From: Thermincola carboxydiphila
GTDB lineage: Bacteria > Bacillota > Thermincolia > Thermincolales > UBA2595
DNA: 64,000 nucleotides
Assembly: GCA_016841725.1 (NCBI GenBank)
Contig: JAENYP010000006.1
Coordinates: 124,001-188,000, forward strand
Reading direction: 5' to 3'
Shown: piece after piece, positions 1 to 11,404 of the stretch
How the letters are laid out: every line of letters starts with the position of its first letter
How positions within the stretch are numbered: position 1 is the first letter of the stretch
Made by a program: the position numbers and the translations under genes
Notes under the pieces: generated by a model
The model's input: the letters and a program-made list of their open reading frames with translations, nothing else
Told to the model about the DNA's origin: nothing
Databases searched by the model: none

Positions 1-1
1 T

Positions 2-1696
2 TTTATTAAGATGATTTATTCTTGCTTAGTAGATGCTGACTTTATTGATACTGAGAGTTATATGTCTGATACCTTAAAACCTCGCGGAAATAATACTTCA
101 ATTTCTCAATTAAACGATGTATTTAATAAGTTTTTATCGGATATGACCTTTAATAAAACGAAAATCAATATTAAGCGCAAAGAAATCTTGGAGCGGTGTT
201 TAAGTATGGCTAAATCAGCCACTGGATTGTATTCGCTTACTGTCCCGACTGGAGGAGGAAAGACATACTCTTCTCTTGCATTTGCATTAAATCATTCAAT
301 ATCAAATAATCTTAAAAAAATTATTTATGTAATACCGTATACCAGCATTATTGAACAAAATGCAAAGGTGTTTAAAGATGCTTTAGGTGATGAAAACGTT
401 TTAGAGCATCACAGCAATTATCAGTTTGACAACAAGGATTTCGAGGATATTCAGGCTATTAACGAAAAATTGAAGTTTGCATCGGAAAATTGGGATATTC
501 CAATTGTGGTTACAACAAATGTCCAATTCTTTGAGTCTTTATTTTCGAACAGAAGCTCGAAATGTAGAAAAATTCATAACGTGGCAAAAAGTGTTATTAT
601 ATTTGATGAAGCCCAAATGCTGCCTATTCAGTTTTTGAAACCATGTCTTTTAGCGGTGTCTGAGCTTGTAAAGAATTATGGCTCTACTGCTGTCCTTTGT
701 ACGGCTACACAACCCTCAATAAATGAATTACTTCCTTCTTCTGTTAAGTCAATAGAAATAATGGATAATCCAAAGCAACTATATGATGATTTTAAAAAAG
801 TAAAAGCTGTTAAAAAAGGTGAGATGGATGACGACACTCTTGCCGGTGAAATCAACAGACTTGAACAGGTGCTTTGCATCGTAAATACAAGAAAGCATGC
901 AAAAGAGATTTACAACAAATTAAAAGGCAATGTCTTTCACCTTAGTACTTTGATGTGTCCGGTTCACAGGCAAGAGACACTTGCAGAAATTAGACAACGT
1001 CTAAAAGATAAACAGCCATGTAAAGTTGTATCTACACAACTTATTGAAGCGGGTGTTGATATTGATTTTCCAGTGGTTTATCGTTCTATCGCCGGTATTG
1101 ATTCTATAGTACAATCTGCGGGCAGATGTAACCGTGAAGGCCGTTTACCGACAGGAAATGTCTTTGTATTTAAACCTGTTTCAGAATATGCCAAAATTAA
1201 AGGCTATTTAGAAAGAACTGCCAAGGTTGCGGATATGGTATTTAGAAGATATGATGATCCAATCTCTTTAGATGCCATTGACTATTATTTTAAGATGTTG
1301 TTTGACGTTGAGGGAGAACAAGCCATAGATAAAAAAGATATTATAGCCTGCTTTGAACAAAAAAGTAGTCAGTTGGAATTTAATTTTCAAACAGCAGCAG
1401 AGAGATTTAAACTAATTGAAAGCAACACATACTCTATTGTAATTCCTTATAATGAAGCTGCTAAAAAGTTGTTGAACGAAGCGCAATTCAGCCCATATCC
1501 GCGTGGTGCAGCAAGGAAACTGCAGCCGTATACTATATCGGTTTACGAATATGAATTCAAAACACTGCTCAAAAATGCTGCATTAAAAACAATTAACGAT
1601 AATTTTACTGTTCTCGATATTTTTGAAAAAAATTATGACCAAAGTACCGGTCTTATTATACCAAAAGATACCTATGGTGAAGCTATATTCGCATAG
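2..1696 (+). CDS. cas3: CRISPR-associated helicase Cas3, type I-C (5' end outside window)
   Basis: Cas3 is recruited by type I Cascade to the R-loop, where it nicks and unwinds target DNA. The reading frame is open to the window edge, so the HD nuclease half is missing from view. The ORF-track Met is internal: its first residues (LVDADFIDTE) look like the end of the HD domain. Counting from that Met, visible helicase motifs are Walker A PTGGGKT (79-85), DEAQ box (199-202), then STQLIEAGVDIDFP and the arginine-finger region QSAGRCNREGR. The C-terminal Cas3 accessory domain follows. It is the first visible gene of a tightly packed cas operon, 18 bp before cas5c. The HD residues could not be inspected. 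Confidence 0.95.
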   Translation, partial: FIKMIYSCLVDADFIDTESYMSDTLKPRGNNTSISQLNDVFNKFLSDMTFNKTKINIKRKEILERCLSMAKSATGLYSLTVPTGGGKTYSSLAFALNHSISNNLKKIIYVIPYTSIIEQNAKVFKDALGDENVLEHHSNYQFDNKDFEDIQAINEKLKFASENWDIPIVVTTNVQFFESLFSNRSSKCRKIHNVAKSVIIFDEAQMLPIQFLKPCLLAVSELVKNYGSTAVLCTATQPSINELLPSSVKSIEIMDNPKQLYDDFKKVKAVKKGEMDDDTLAGEINRLEQVLCIVNTRKHAKEIYNKLKGNVFHLSTLMCPVHRQETLAEIRQRLKDKQPCKVVSTQLIEAGVDIDFPVVYRSIAGIDSIVQSAGRCNREGRLPTGNVFVFKPVSEYAKIKGYLERTAKVADMVFRRYDDPISLDAIDYYFKMLFDVEGEQAIDKKDIIACFEQKSSQLEFNFQTAAERFKLIESNTYSIVIPYNEAAKKLLNEAQFSPYPRGAARKLQPYTISVYEYEFKTLLKNAALKTINDNFTVLDIFEKNYDQSTGLIIPKDTYGEAIFA

Positions 1697-1714
1697 GGGA
1701 AAGGAGGGTGAGAG

Positions 1715-2365
1715 ATGGGATACGGAATTAAATTTAAGGTGTATGGAGATTATGCTTGTTTTACAAGGCCTGAAATGAAGGTTGAACGTGTCAGCTATGA
1801 TGTTATCACTCCGTCAGCCGCAAGAGGAATTATTGAAGCAATATACTGGAAACCGGCAATAAGATGGGTTATAGACAGAATTCATGTTATCAACGAAATC
1901 AAATTTACGAATGTAAGGCGGAATGAAGTTAGCCAAAAGATTTCAAGTAGTAATGTAAAAAAAGTTATGAATGGTGGCAATTCAGAGTTATATCAAATAG
2001 CTCCGGAAATTAGACAGCAGCGAGCATCTATGATACTAAAGGATGTCTGCTATATTATTGAAGCACATTTTGAAATGACTGAAAAGGCCGGTGCAGAAGA
2101 TACCCCAGAAAAACATTATAACATTGCACTTAGGCGAATGCGACAAGGACAGTGTTATCATCAACCATGCTTTGGGACAAGGGAATTCGCTGCAAACTTT
2201 GAAATAGTAGAGAATGAAGTTCCAATAAGCGCATACAGTGGTGAAGTAGATTTAGGCTGGATGCTGTGGGATATTGATTTTCAAAATGATATGACACCAA
2301 TATTTTACAGAGCAATTATGAGAGAAGGAATCATTGATGTTAAAGACCTATTGAAAGTGAGGTGA
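1715..2365 (+). CDS. cas5c: Cas5c (Cas5d), type I-C crRNA-processing endoribonuclease
   Basis: In type I-C systems, which lack Cas6, Cas5c cleaves pre-crRNA in the repeat and stays on the 5' handle as a Cascade subunit. The 216-residue length and the N-terminal RAMP signature (GIKFKVYGDYACFTRPEMKV, then ITPSAARGIIEAIYW) fit the family. The start ATG follows a strong aaaggagg site. No cas6 is present in the operon, which agrees with this role. The stop lies 7 bp before cas8c, so translation is probably coupled. The catalytic Tyr/Lys/His set known from other Cas5c proteins was not aligned here. Confidence 0.95.
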   Translation: MGYGIKFKVYGDYACFTRPEMKVERVSYDVITPSAARGIIEAIYWKPAIRWVIDRIHVINEIKFTNVRRNEVSQKISSSNVKKVMNGGNSELYQIAPEIRQQRASMILKDVCYIIEAHFEMTEKAGAEDTPEKHYNIALRRMRQGQCYHQPCFGTREFAANFEIVENEVPISAYSGEVDLGWMLWDIDFQNDMTPIFYRAIMREGIIDVKDLLKVR

Positions 2366-2372
2366 CAAATAA

Positions 2373-4211
2373 ATGATCATCAATGCGTTAAATAAGTACT
2401 ATGAAATACTTGCAGGGGATAAAAAGAGTGGAATCCCGTTGTACGGTTACAGCAGTGCGAAGGTTGGTTTTGCTCTTAATATTTCAGAGGCGGGAGAATT
2501 GCTTGATGTTATCCCGTTGAAAGTGGAAGAACAAGTTGGTACTAAAACAAAATTGTTTTTGCGAATGTTGATAGTACCGGAACAAAAGCTTCGATCCTCT
2601 GGGATTGCGCCAAATTTTTTATGTGACAATAGCACATATATTCTGGGGATTGACAAAAAAGGTAAACCTCAACGGTCAAAAGATGCTTTTACAGCATTTA
2701 AGGACTTACACAATAGAGTTTTAAATTATGCTGTAGGATACGCAGCAAAAGCTATTTTGGCTTTTTTAGATAACTGGAATATAAACGAAGCAAAAAATCA
2801 TCCTGTTTTAATAGATTATTTAGAAGAAATTTTAGAAGGAAGCAATTTAGTCTTTAAGTTAGATGGGGAAGTAGGCTATATACACAATGATTTAGAGATT
2901 AAAAAACTATGGGAAGAATACAACTCAAAAGGTGAAGATGATATAACAGGACAATGCCTAATAGTTGGGGAGAATACTTCAATAGCGAAGCTGCACCCAA
3001 TTATAAAAAATGTAAAAAATGCTCAATCAAGTGGCGCATCAATAGTATCATTTAATGCAAATGTTTATGAATCCTATGGTAAAGAAAATGGCTATATTTC
3101 GCCTGTTGGCAAATATTCAGCATTTGCATATACGACAGTTTTAAACCATATGCTTTCACGTCAAAAGCAAAAGATTCAAGTAGGGGATGCAACTACAGTA
3201 TTTTGGGCCGAAAGTCCTGAAGAAATATATCCGGATCTGGCGGCTGAGTTTTTCAATCCTTCTGTTGCTCTACAAGGAAAAGAAAGTAAAAATGAACATA
3301 AACGCGATGCACATATTGAAGAGTTGGTTAAAGATGTTTTGTTAAGAGCAAAGGCGGGTATGAGAATTAATGATTTAAATGGAGAAGTGAATCCACAAAC
3401 CAGATTTTACATTTTAGGATTATCACCAAACGCCAGTCGTATTTCAATCAGGTTTTTCCATTCCGATAGCTTTGGCGGATTTATAGAAAAGACTGCTCAG
3501 CATTATAAAGATATGGAACTGGTAAAAGATTTTGACAATAAACCGGAAAATATACCTATATGGATGATACTTGGAGAAACTGTTTCACCTAGAAGCAGAG
3601 ATAAGGATGCGGTCCCTCTTTTAGCAGGTGCTGTTATGCGCTCTATCATAAGTGGAACGCCATACCCGGCATCGCTTTTTAATGCTGTTATGATTAGAGT
3701 AAGAGCTGATATGGATGATAAGGATAAAAATATTCATAGGGTGAACTATGTTAGAGTTGCCATAATCAAAGCCTATCTACTAAGAAATACCAGAATATAT
3801 AAACACAAAAATTTGGAGGAGGTTTTAACGGTGAGTCTAAACGAGCAATCAACCAATGTCGAGTACTTACTGGGACGACTTTTTGCTGTACTGGAAAAAG
3901 CACAACAGGATGCAAACCCCGGTATAAACGCAACCATAAAAGACCGCTATTTTGCATCAGCATGTGCAACTCCCGCAGCAGTATTTCCAATACTACTAAG
4001 GCTTGCACAACACCATATTTCGAAGTCAGATTATGGTTATGCAATTGACCGAAAAATTGAGCCCATTATGAATAAAATAACTAAATTTCCGTCTCATTTG
4101 ACACTTGAGCAGCAAGGAGTATTTATATTAGGATATTATCACCAAAGAGTTGCATTATTTCAAAAAGTCGATAAAAAAGAAAAAGAAAATTTAAAATTGG
4201 AGGGATTATAA
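2373..4211 (+). CDS. cas8c: Cas8c (Csd1), type I-C Cascade large subunit
   Basis: This is the large subunit of type I-C Cascade, which in this family recognises the PAM and helps open target DNA. The 612-residue size, the position between cas5c and cas7c, and recognisable Csd1 segments (GKYSAFAYTTVLNHML, TRFYILGLSPNASRISIRFF) support the call. It has no enzymatic motif, as expected. In many I-C systems an internal start in cas8c also yields the small subunit Cas11. The ATG after ggagg near 3820 (frame not checked against a Cas11 model) would be the place to look. The gap to cas7c is 1 bp. Confidence 0.95.
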   Translation: MIINALNKYYEILAGDKKSGIPLYGYSSAKVGFALNISEAGELLDVIPLKVEEQVGTKTKLFLRMLIVPEQKLRSSGIAPNFLCDNSTYILGIDKKGKPQRSKDAFTAFKDLHNRVLNYAVGYAAKAILAFLDNWNINEAKNHPVLIDYLEEILEGSNLVFKLDGEVGYIHNDLEIKKLWEEYNSKGEDDITGQCLIVGENTSIAKLHPIIKNVKNAQSSGASIVSFNANVYESYGKENGYISPVGKYSAFAYTTVLNHMLSRQKQKIQVGDATTVFWAESPEEIYPDLAAEFFNPSVALQGKESKNEHKRDAHIEELVKDVLLRAKAGMRINDLNGEVNPQTRFYILGLSPNASRISIRFFHSDSFGGFIEKTAQHYKDMELVKDFDNKPENIPIWMILGETVSPRSRDKDAVPLLAGAVMRSIISGTPYPASLFNAVMIRVRADMDDKDKNIHRVNYVRVAIIKAYLLRNTRIYKHKNLEEVLTVSLNEQSTNVEYLLGRLFAVLEKAQQDANPGINATIKDRYFASACATPAAVFPILLRLAQHHISKSDYGYAIDRKIEPIMNKITKFPSHLTLEQQGVFILGYYHQRVALFQKVDKKEKENLKLEGL

Positions 4212-4212
4212 A

Positions 4213-5079
4213 ATGAGTGAAATTATTAAAAATCGTTATGAGTTTGTAGTTTTATTTGATGTTGAAAACGGAAATCCAAACGGTGACCCTGACGCGGGAA
4301 ATATGCCAAGGATTGATGCTGAAACTGGGTATGGGATTGTAACAGATGTATGCATTAAAAGAAAAATCAGGAACTATGTTGAGGTTGTGAAAGACGATAG
4401 TGAGGGATATAAAATTTATGTTAAAGAGGGTGCAGTGCTTAATAAACAGCATGAAACAGCCTATATCGGATTAGGTGTTGACCCCAAAGATGAAAAAGCG
4501 GCAAAACAAAATCGTGAGCCACTTAGAGATTTTATGTGCAAAAACTTTTTCGATGTCCGGGCATTTGGCGCAGTTATGACTACAAAGGTTAATTGTGGAC
4601 AAGTTAGAGGACCTATTCAAATTAATTTCGCAAGAAGTATAGATCCTATTGTTGCACAAGAAATAACAATTACCCGGATGGCTGTAACAACTGAAAAGGA
4701 TGCTGAAAATAAGACAAATGAAATGGGCAGGAAGCATATTGTCCCATATGCACTATATAAGACAGAAGGTTATGTTTCCGCAAACCTGGCAAGAAAGACA
4801 ACCGGTTTTTCAGAGGAAGACTTAGAGTTACTATGGGAATCCGTAATAAATATGTTTGAACATGACCATTCAGCTGCCAGAGGTAAAATGGCAGTACGGA
4901 AGCTAATAATATTTAAGCATGACAGTGAACTTGGTAACGCTCCCTCAAACAAGTTATTTGAATTAATAAGTGTTAAAAGAAATGAAAGTGAAAGACCTGC
5001 TCGTAATTATAATGATTACAATGTAAAAATTGATATGTCAAAAGTACCTGAGGGCGTATCTGTTATTGAGAAGTTATGA
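4213..5079 (+). CDS. cas7c: Cas7c (Csd2), type I-C Cascade backbone
   Basis: Several copies of Cas7c form the backbone along the crRNA spacer in Cascade. The 288-residue protein opens with the typical Csd2/Csh2 signature FDVENGNPNGDPDAGNMPR, followed by TDVCIKRKIRNY. A further conserved part is GQVRGPIQINFARSIDP. The start follows ggaggg 8 bases upstream. Its last codons overlap the cas4 start by 4 bases (ATGA), so the two are translationally coupled. Nothing looks broken. Confidence 0.96.
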   Translation: MSEIIKNRYEFVVLFDVENGNPNGDPDAGNMPRIDAETGYGIVTDVCIKRKIRNYVEVVKDDSEGYKIYVKEGAVLNKQHETAYIGLGVDPKDEKAAKQNREPLRDFMCKNFFDVRAFGAVMTTKVNCGQVRGPIQINFARSIDPIVAQEITITRMAVTTEKDAENKTNEMGRKHIVPYALYKTEGYVSANLARKTTGFSEEDLELLWESVINMFEHDHSAARGKMAVRKLIIFKHDSELGNAPSNKLFELISVKRNESERPARNYNDYNVKIDMSKVPEGVSVIEKL

Positions 5080-5756
5080 TACCGAAATACAATGATGAAG
5101 ATCTTTTAGCTTTATCTGGGATTCAACATTTTGCCTATTGCCCAAGACAATGGGCTTTGATACATATTGAAAAACAGTGGAGTGAAAACCTGCGTACAGT
5201 TGAAGGGAGACAATTGCATGAACGTGTTGATAATCCAGATTTTTTTGAAGCCAGAGGTGGGATTTTAACAACACGTTCAGTGCCTCTTTCTTCTTATGTG
5301 CTCGGTTTCTATGGTGTAGCTGATGTAGTTGAATTTTATGCTATCGAGGAAAAAGGTGTAACATTAAATGGACGTGAAGGACAATGGTGCCCCCTTCCTG
5401 TTGAGTATAAGAGGGGAAGACCCAAAAAAGACATTATTGACGAGGTGCAACTTTGCGCCCAGGCAGTTTGTCTTGAGGAAATGCTTTGCACTACTATTGA
5501 GCATGGATATCTCTTTTATGGAGAAACAAAGCATAGAACCAAAGTAATGTTTTGCGAGGAACTTAGGCAGCAAGTTCTAAAGTTTTCTGAACAAATGCAC
5601 AGTTTGTTTGATAAACAAATTACGCCCAAAGCCAGTGCCACTAACAAAAATTGTAAGTCCTGCTCCCTTGTTGGTATTTGTCTTCCTAAAGTTGGTACCA
5701 AACAAGCAAATGTTAATGGTTACATCAAAAAATATTTAGGGCAGGAAAAATCATGA
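5076..5756 (+). CDS. cas4: Cas4, PAM-selecting exonuclease with iron-sulfur cluster
   Basis: Cas4 works with Cas1-Cas2 to trim prespacers and select and orient the PAM. The 226-residue protein has the RecB-like layout. An N-terminal cysteine in YCPRQWAL (C22) pairs with a C-terminal cluster CKSCSLVGIC to hold an Fe-S cluster. Between them lie the nuclease motifs LPVEYKRGRPK and DEVQLCAQAVCLEEM. It overlaps cas7c by 4 bases and cas1 by 4 bases. Type I-C loci normally carry cas4, so it is in its usual place. Confidence 0.95.
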   Translation: MIPKYNDEDLLALSGIQHFAYCPRQWALIHIEKQWSENLRTVEGRQLHERVDNPDFFEARGGILTTRSVPLSSYVLGFYGVADVVEFYAIEEKGVTLNGREGQWCPLPVEYKRGRPKKDIIDEVQLCAQAVCLEEMLCTTIEHGYLFYGETKHRTKVMFCEELRQQVLKFSEQMHSLFDKQITPKASATNKNCKSCSLVGICLPKVGTKQANVNGYIKKYLGQEKS

Positions 5757-6784
5757 AGAAATTACTGAATGTTTTATATGTAACTACGCCAGATTCATAT
5801 TTATCCTTAGATGGTGAGAATATTGTGATTTCAATGGGTGGCAGTGAAAAGTTTCGTTTGCCAATTCATAATATTGAAAGTATTGTATGTTTTGGTTATT
5901 TGGGAGTAAGTCCCGCTTTGATGGGATTTTGTGCGGAAAAAGGCGTTGGGCTATGTTTTGTGAGTCTCTATGGCAAGTTTTTAGCTCGTGTATCCGGCGG
6001 TGTATATGGAAATGTGCTGCTAAGAAAAAAGCAGTTTCGTGTTTCAGATATTGAAGGTGATTGCATACCAATAGCTATAAATTGTATTACGGGTAAGTTA
6101 GTAAATTCCAGAGTCGTAGTTGAACGGGGGATTCGAGATCATGCTGAACAGGTAGATATTACTGCTCTTAAACAAGCATCTTCATACCTGAAAAATTCCA
6201 CGATACGGTTGCAGAGTTGCAACACTTTAGATGGAATACGAGGTATTGAAGGTGATTGTGCCAAACTATACTTTAGGATTTTTAATGAGTTGATTTTACA
6301 GCAAAAAGAAAGTTTTTTCATGCATGGTAGAAACAAAAGACCTCCATTAGATAATTTAAATGCTTTGCTTTCTTTTCTTTATACACTGCTAGCCCATGAT
6401 ATACAGTCAGCACTAGAAACTGTAGGGTTAGATCCATATGTGGGTTTTTTGCATAGGGAACGGCCTGGAAGAGCATCACTTGCATTGGATATTATGGAAG
6501 AATTCCGAGCTTTTTTTGTTGACAGATTAGCACTTTCTTTAATTAACAGAAAGCAAATCACCACAAAAGGATTTACTGTTAAAGAAAGTGGTGGAGTAAT
6601 GATGGATGCGGATACAAGAAAAGAGGTTTTAATCGCTTGGCAGAAAAGAAAACAGGAGAAAATAACTCACCCATTTTTGAACGAAAAAATCAGTATAGGT
6701 CTATTACCATATGTTCAAGCATTATTATTAGCAAGGCATTTAAGGGGTGACCTGGATGCATATCCGCCATTTTTTTGGAAGTAG
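5753..6784 (+). CDS. cas1: Cas1 integrase, type I-C
   Basis: Cas1 is the metal-dependent integrase that, with Cas2, inserts new spacers next to the leader. The 343-residue protein has the expected catalytic set: E166 in GIEGDCAKLYF, H234 in GFLHRERPGR, and acidic residues D246/E249 in LALDIMEEFR. The N-terminal beta domain starts LNVLYVTTPDSYLSLDGEN. It overlaps cas4 by 4 bases and ends 10 bp before cas2. All catalytic positions are intact, so spacer acquisition is probably still possible. Confidence 0.97.
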   Translation: MKKLLNVLYVTTPDSYLSLDGENIVISMGGSEKFRLPIHNIESIVCFGYLGVSPALMGFCAEKGVGLCFVSLYGKFLARVSGGVYGNVLLRKKQFRVSDIEGDCIPIAINCITGKLVNSRVVVERGIRDHAEQVDITALKQASSYLKNSTIRLQSCNTLDGIRGIEGDCAKLYFRIFNELILQQKESFFMHGRNKRPPLDNLNALLSFLYTLLAHDIQSALETVGLDPYVGFLHRERPGRASLALDIMEEFRAFFVDRLALSLINRKQITTKGFTVKESGGVMMDADTRKEVLIAWQKRKQEKITHPFLNEKISIGLLPYVQALLLARHLRGDLDAYPPFFWK

Positions 6785-6794
6785 GTGATAGAAT

Positions 6795-7085
6795 ATGATG
6801 GTATTAATAACTTATGATGTTAACACGGAAACTAATGCGGGTAAAAAGCGCTTAAGGCAGATTGCAAAACAATGTGTAAATAAGGGCCAAAGAGTTCAAA
6901 ATTCTGTTTTTGAATGTTTAGTAGACCCCGCCCAATTTTCGGAGTTGAGAAATAAATTAGAGAAAATAGCAGAACCTTCTACAGATAGTTTGCGGTACTA
7001 TTTTTTGGGTGAAAAATGGAAAAAACGTGTCGAGCATTTTGGAGCCAAAGTTGCATATGATCCTGAAGGAATATTGATTACTTAA
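6795..7085 (+). CDS. cas2: Cas2, adaptation complex subunit
   Basis: Cas2 forms the dimer at the centre of the Cas1-Cas2 integration complex. The 96-residue protein has the ferredoxin-like start MMVLITYDVNTE with the conserved Asp of YDV, followed by RVQNSVFECLV, which is characteristic of the family. It is the last gene of the cas operon. The CRISPR leader begins directly after its stop codon, which places the acquisition genes next to the array end they act on. Confidence 0.96.
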   Translation: MMVLITYDVNTETNAGKKRLRQIAKQCVNKGQRVQNSVFECLVDPAQFSELRNKLEKIAEPSTDSLRYYFLGEKWKKRVEHFGAKVAYDPEGILIT

Positions 7086-7264
7086 TATTTATTAATTTGC
7101 GAACCTATTGCTAACATGTTTTTTCTGGGGGATTCGCAGTTCTTAGTGTGACTAAGCAATTAGCATTATTTTTAGAATTAGTTTTATCTATTTTGTAGAT
7201 TAATTGATACGTTCGCAAAAGTTGTTTATCACTCATTGATATAGTAGATTTTTTTGTGTATACT
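7086..7264 (+). promoter_or_regulatory. CRISPR leader
   Basis: This 179-base non-coding AT-rich stretch between cas2 and the first repeat is the presumed leader, holding the array promoter and Cas1-Cas2 docking signals. It ends in a T-run shortly before the first repeat. The leader assignment follows from cas2 proximity and from perfect repeats at this end versus degenerate repeats at the other. I could not identify a convincing -35/-10 pair by eye. Confidence 0.8.
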
Positions 7265-10200
7265 GTCGCACCCCCTGCGGGTGCGTGGATTGAAACTCCA
7301 GAGTGTTACCAAGATTATCTTTTAACACTGGTCGCACCCCCTGCGGGTGCGTGGATTGAAACCTGTGGATTGCTGATAAACCCGGCCTCAATGAGGGTCG
7401 CACCCCCTGCGGGTGCGTGGATTGAAACAAAACTACTGGCTGAGCTAACTGAAAAACGGTTCGTCGCACCCCCTGCGGGTGCGTGGATTGAAACATTATC
7501 ACCTTGCAGCCAAAAGCGACCAGAAAGGTCGCACCCCCTGCGGGTGCGTGGATTGAAACCTCTTGGGGATTGCTAATAAAGCCGGCTTCAATCAAGTCGC
7601 ACCCCCTGCGGGTGCGTGGATTGAAACAGTGTCTGAATAATTGGCTGCCACTGTAAGTATCCCGTCGCACCCCCTGCGGGTGCGTGGATTGAAACATCAT
7701 AGGCAGAATCGAGCCTGTATATGGGATCAGTCGCACCCCCTGCGGGTGCGTGGATTGAAACATTAATCTTATAAGAGGAAGTTTCTTTATCGTAAGTCGC
7801 ACCCCCTGCGGGTGCGTGGATTGAAACTCCTGCAGTTTGGCAACAATGTTTTTGATTACTGGGTCGCACCCCCTGCGGGTGCGTGGATTGAAACCGTCAG
7901 AAGTCGAAGCGTTTGTGGAGGCATGGGTTGTCGCACCCCCTGCGGGTGCGTGGATTGAAACCTTCAGGGCGGTTTCGTCAACCGCACCTTCTTTGGTGTC
8001 GCACCCCCTGCGGGTGCGTGGATTGAAACCAGTGCGTTGCACGTCTCTACAAAATCCATCCTGGGTCGCACCCCCTGCGGGTGCGTGGATTGAAACGATG
8101 ACAGAAGCTAAAACCAATAAGGGCGAACGACGTCGCACCCCCTGCGGGTGCGTGGATTGAAACCGTCCGATAGGATCATTTTCCTCTGCTGTTACCGGGT
8201 CGCACCCCCTGCGGGTGCGTGGATTGAAACTGGTGGGCAGCTGATGTTTATGCCCTCCTCAAACGTCGCACCCCCTGCGGGTGCGTGGATTGAAACCAGC
8301 GTTAGCGCTTCGGCAATATCTCTCATTATCAAGTCGCACCCCCTGCGGGTGCGTGGATTGAAACACCAGATATCTGGAAGCCCTGGAGGGCAAGGATAGT
8401 CGCACCCCCTGCGGGTGCGTGGATTGAAACCATGGCATTACTCCTCGTACCAAATAATAAACTCGTCGCACCCCCTGCGGGTGCGTGGATTGAAACCTTT
8501 GGCGATACTGTAGTAAAAACCGGCGCCACGTCGCACCCCCTGCGGGTGCGTGGATTGAAACATCTTTAAGCCCTGGAGGGATAAGCACCTTTAGCGTCGC
8601 ACCCCCTGCGGGTGCGTGGATTGAAACCGATGGTTTATCAGTTAACGTTGTAGACGAAACCGTCGCACCCCCTGCGGGTGCGTGGATTGAAACCAAGTCG
8701 CCGTCACCCTGGATGGTTACGGATGTTGTCGCACCCCCTGCGGGTGCGTGGATTGAAACTTGAGAAATATCGAACTAAAGCTCTTCGTTAGTGGTCGCAC
8801 CCCCTGCGGGTGCGTGGATTGAAACATCAATGCTGCCTTAATTTGAGCCGATACTGTTGTCGCACCCCCTGCGGGTGCGTGGATTGAAACAGGGCTACAA
8901 TGAGGATACGGAAGGTATCTACCTGTCGCACCCCCTGCGGGTGCGTGGATTGAAACCCCGTCTGCTCCCGTGCCGACGACGTCCCCATAAATGTCGCACC
9001 CCCTGCGGGTGCGTGGATTGAAACCGGGCTGATTTTGGCTTATCTAACCGAGTAAATCGTCGCACCCCCTGCGGGTGCGTGGATTGAAACAAGGTGTTCG
9101 TCTTGGGTGTCGCCAGCAAGGTAAGTCGCACCCCCTGCGGGTGCGTGGATTGAAACGATGTAAACTCAGCCAGGTCCAATATCGGGTAAAGTCGCACCCC
9201 CTGCGGGTGCGTGGATTGAAACGCCTAAAAGCCTGCCTAAATGTATCCTAATCACTCGTCGCACCCCCTGCGGGTGCGTGGATTGAAACCCTAACTTTAG
9301 TCTCATAATAAGACTTCATATCCTCGTCGCACCCCCTGCGGGTGCGTGGATTGAAACCCCAGCTACTACTTGGGCAAATTCCCAAACAAAGTCGCACCCC
9401 CTGCGGGTGCGTGGATTGAAACCGGATGTCATACAGCAGCTCCCCGTCTTTTTTGATGGTCGCACCCCCTGCGGGTGCGTGGATTGAAACGTTGTCAGCA
9501 TCATCGGAACCAATAGGCTGGTTAGTCGCACCCCCTGCGGGTGCGTGGATTGAAACACGCCCTGATTACCCACGGATGAACCCGCTAAAGGGTCGCACCC
9601 CCTGCGGGTGCGTGGATTGAAACCGTCTATAATTTGGCTAATGTTATTTAGTTTTGAGTCGCACCCCCTGCGGGTGCGTGGATTGAAACTTAAGCCCCGC
9701 ATACTGTTTGGCTGTGTGCTTAGGTCGCACCCCCTGCGGGTGCGTGGATTGAAACATCTTTGCTGTTACCGTTTGTGTAAGTTCTGGGTCGCACCCCCTG
9801 CGGGTGCGTGGATTGAAACAGGAGGTAAAGCATTTATTGAGCTCCGGCGCGGTGTCGCACCCCCTGCGGGTGCGTGGATTGAAACTTGTAAATACTGGAT
9901 TGCGTTTTTTACGTCCGCACGTCGCACCCCCTGCGGGTGCGTGGATTGAAACCCATAAAACTACAATATCATGATGGCGAATATTGTCGCACCCCCTGCG
10001 GGTGCGTGGATTGAAACCATACTTGAAAAACTTGAAAAAGCAGGTGCGGACGTCGCACCCCCTGCGGGTGCGTGGATTGAAACTATCCTTGTCATGTGGC
10101 AGGGTTTGGGAAGGGGATGTCGCACCCCCTGCGGGTGCGTGGATTGAAACAATACCTCTCAGAGCCTCCAAATTGCCCTGTAGGTCGCACCCCCTGCGGG

Positions 10201-11284
10201 TGCGTGGATTGAAACCTTGTCAATAAACAAAAAGCAATACTAGCTGATGTCGCACCCCCTGCGGGTGCGTGGATTGAAACACAATATGCCATATTAAAGA
10301 CTTATTACCGTAATTGTCGCACCCCCTGCGGGTGCGTGGATTGAAACCCGATGCAGCCCCGGCAGGGGCCGGGACATCTGCAGTCGCACCCCTGCGGGTG
10401 CGTGGATTGAAACATAGTAATGTCAATTAGTTTGTCGCGGGTCTTTAGTCGCACCCCCTGCGGGTGCGTGGATTGAAACTTCTTGCATCCAGTAGATTGA
10501 CCGATAGAATATTGTCGCACCCCCTGCGGGTGCGTGGATTGAAACTCATCTTTTTTAATTTCATCCTGGGGGTCATTCTGGTCGCACCCCCTGCGGGTGC
10601 GTGGATTGAAACCTGGGTAGTTTGGTGAGACAGGATGTAGCGTGGTGTCGCACCCCCTGCGGGTGCGTGGATTGAAACATCACAGAATCAATTATATGGT
10701 AGTTTATTTAGGTCGCACCCCCTGCGGGTGCGTGGATTGAAACCGTTTGGTTTGGATTCCGAGCCTCAATGCGAATGTCGCACCCCCTGCGGGTGCGTGG
10801 ATTGAAACAGATGTCATACCAGGCTGGAATTCTCCGTGTTTAGTCGCACCCCCTGCGGGTGCGTGGATTGAAACCATTTTAGCGGCCTATAATATCCCAG
10901 GTAAAAAACGTCGCACCCCCTGCGGGTGCGTGGATTGAAACTGGTAGGTCAAGCATTTCAGACTTTAGCCGCCGTCGCACCCCCTGCGGGTGCGTGGATT
11001 GAAACGGACAATATTACTGCGCAGGTCATAACAATGGTGTCGCACCCCCTGCGGGTGCGTGGATTGAAACATATGTTCAAACGTAAATATATATTTGACT
11101 GTGGTCGCACCCCCTGCGGGTGCGTGGATTGAAACTCTGTTAGAGATTCTATGAGAACGGAATTCAGGAGTCGCACCCCCTGCGGGTGCGTGGATTGAAA
11201 CATAATGTAGCCTCCTTTTATTTTCGGGTTAAGCGGTCGCACCCCCTGCGGGTGCGTGGATTGAAACTCACCGGCTCAAATTAA

Positions 11285-11404
<120 letters not shown>

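Noticed and set aside
7204-7245. CRISPR leader promoter from TTGATA or TTGTTT with TATAGT
   Set aside because: Spacings of about 30 and 12 bases do not fit a sigma-A promoter.
8359-8594. Two spacers sharing AAGCCCTGGAGGG
   Set aside because: The 13-base overlap has no wider similarity, so chance cannot be excluded.
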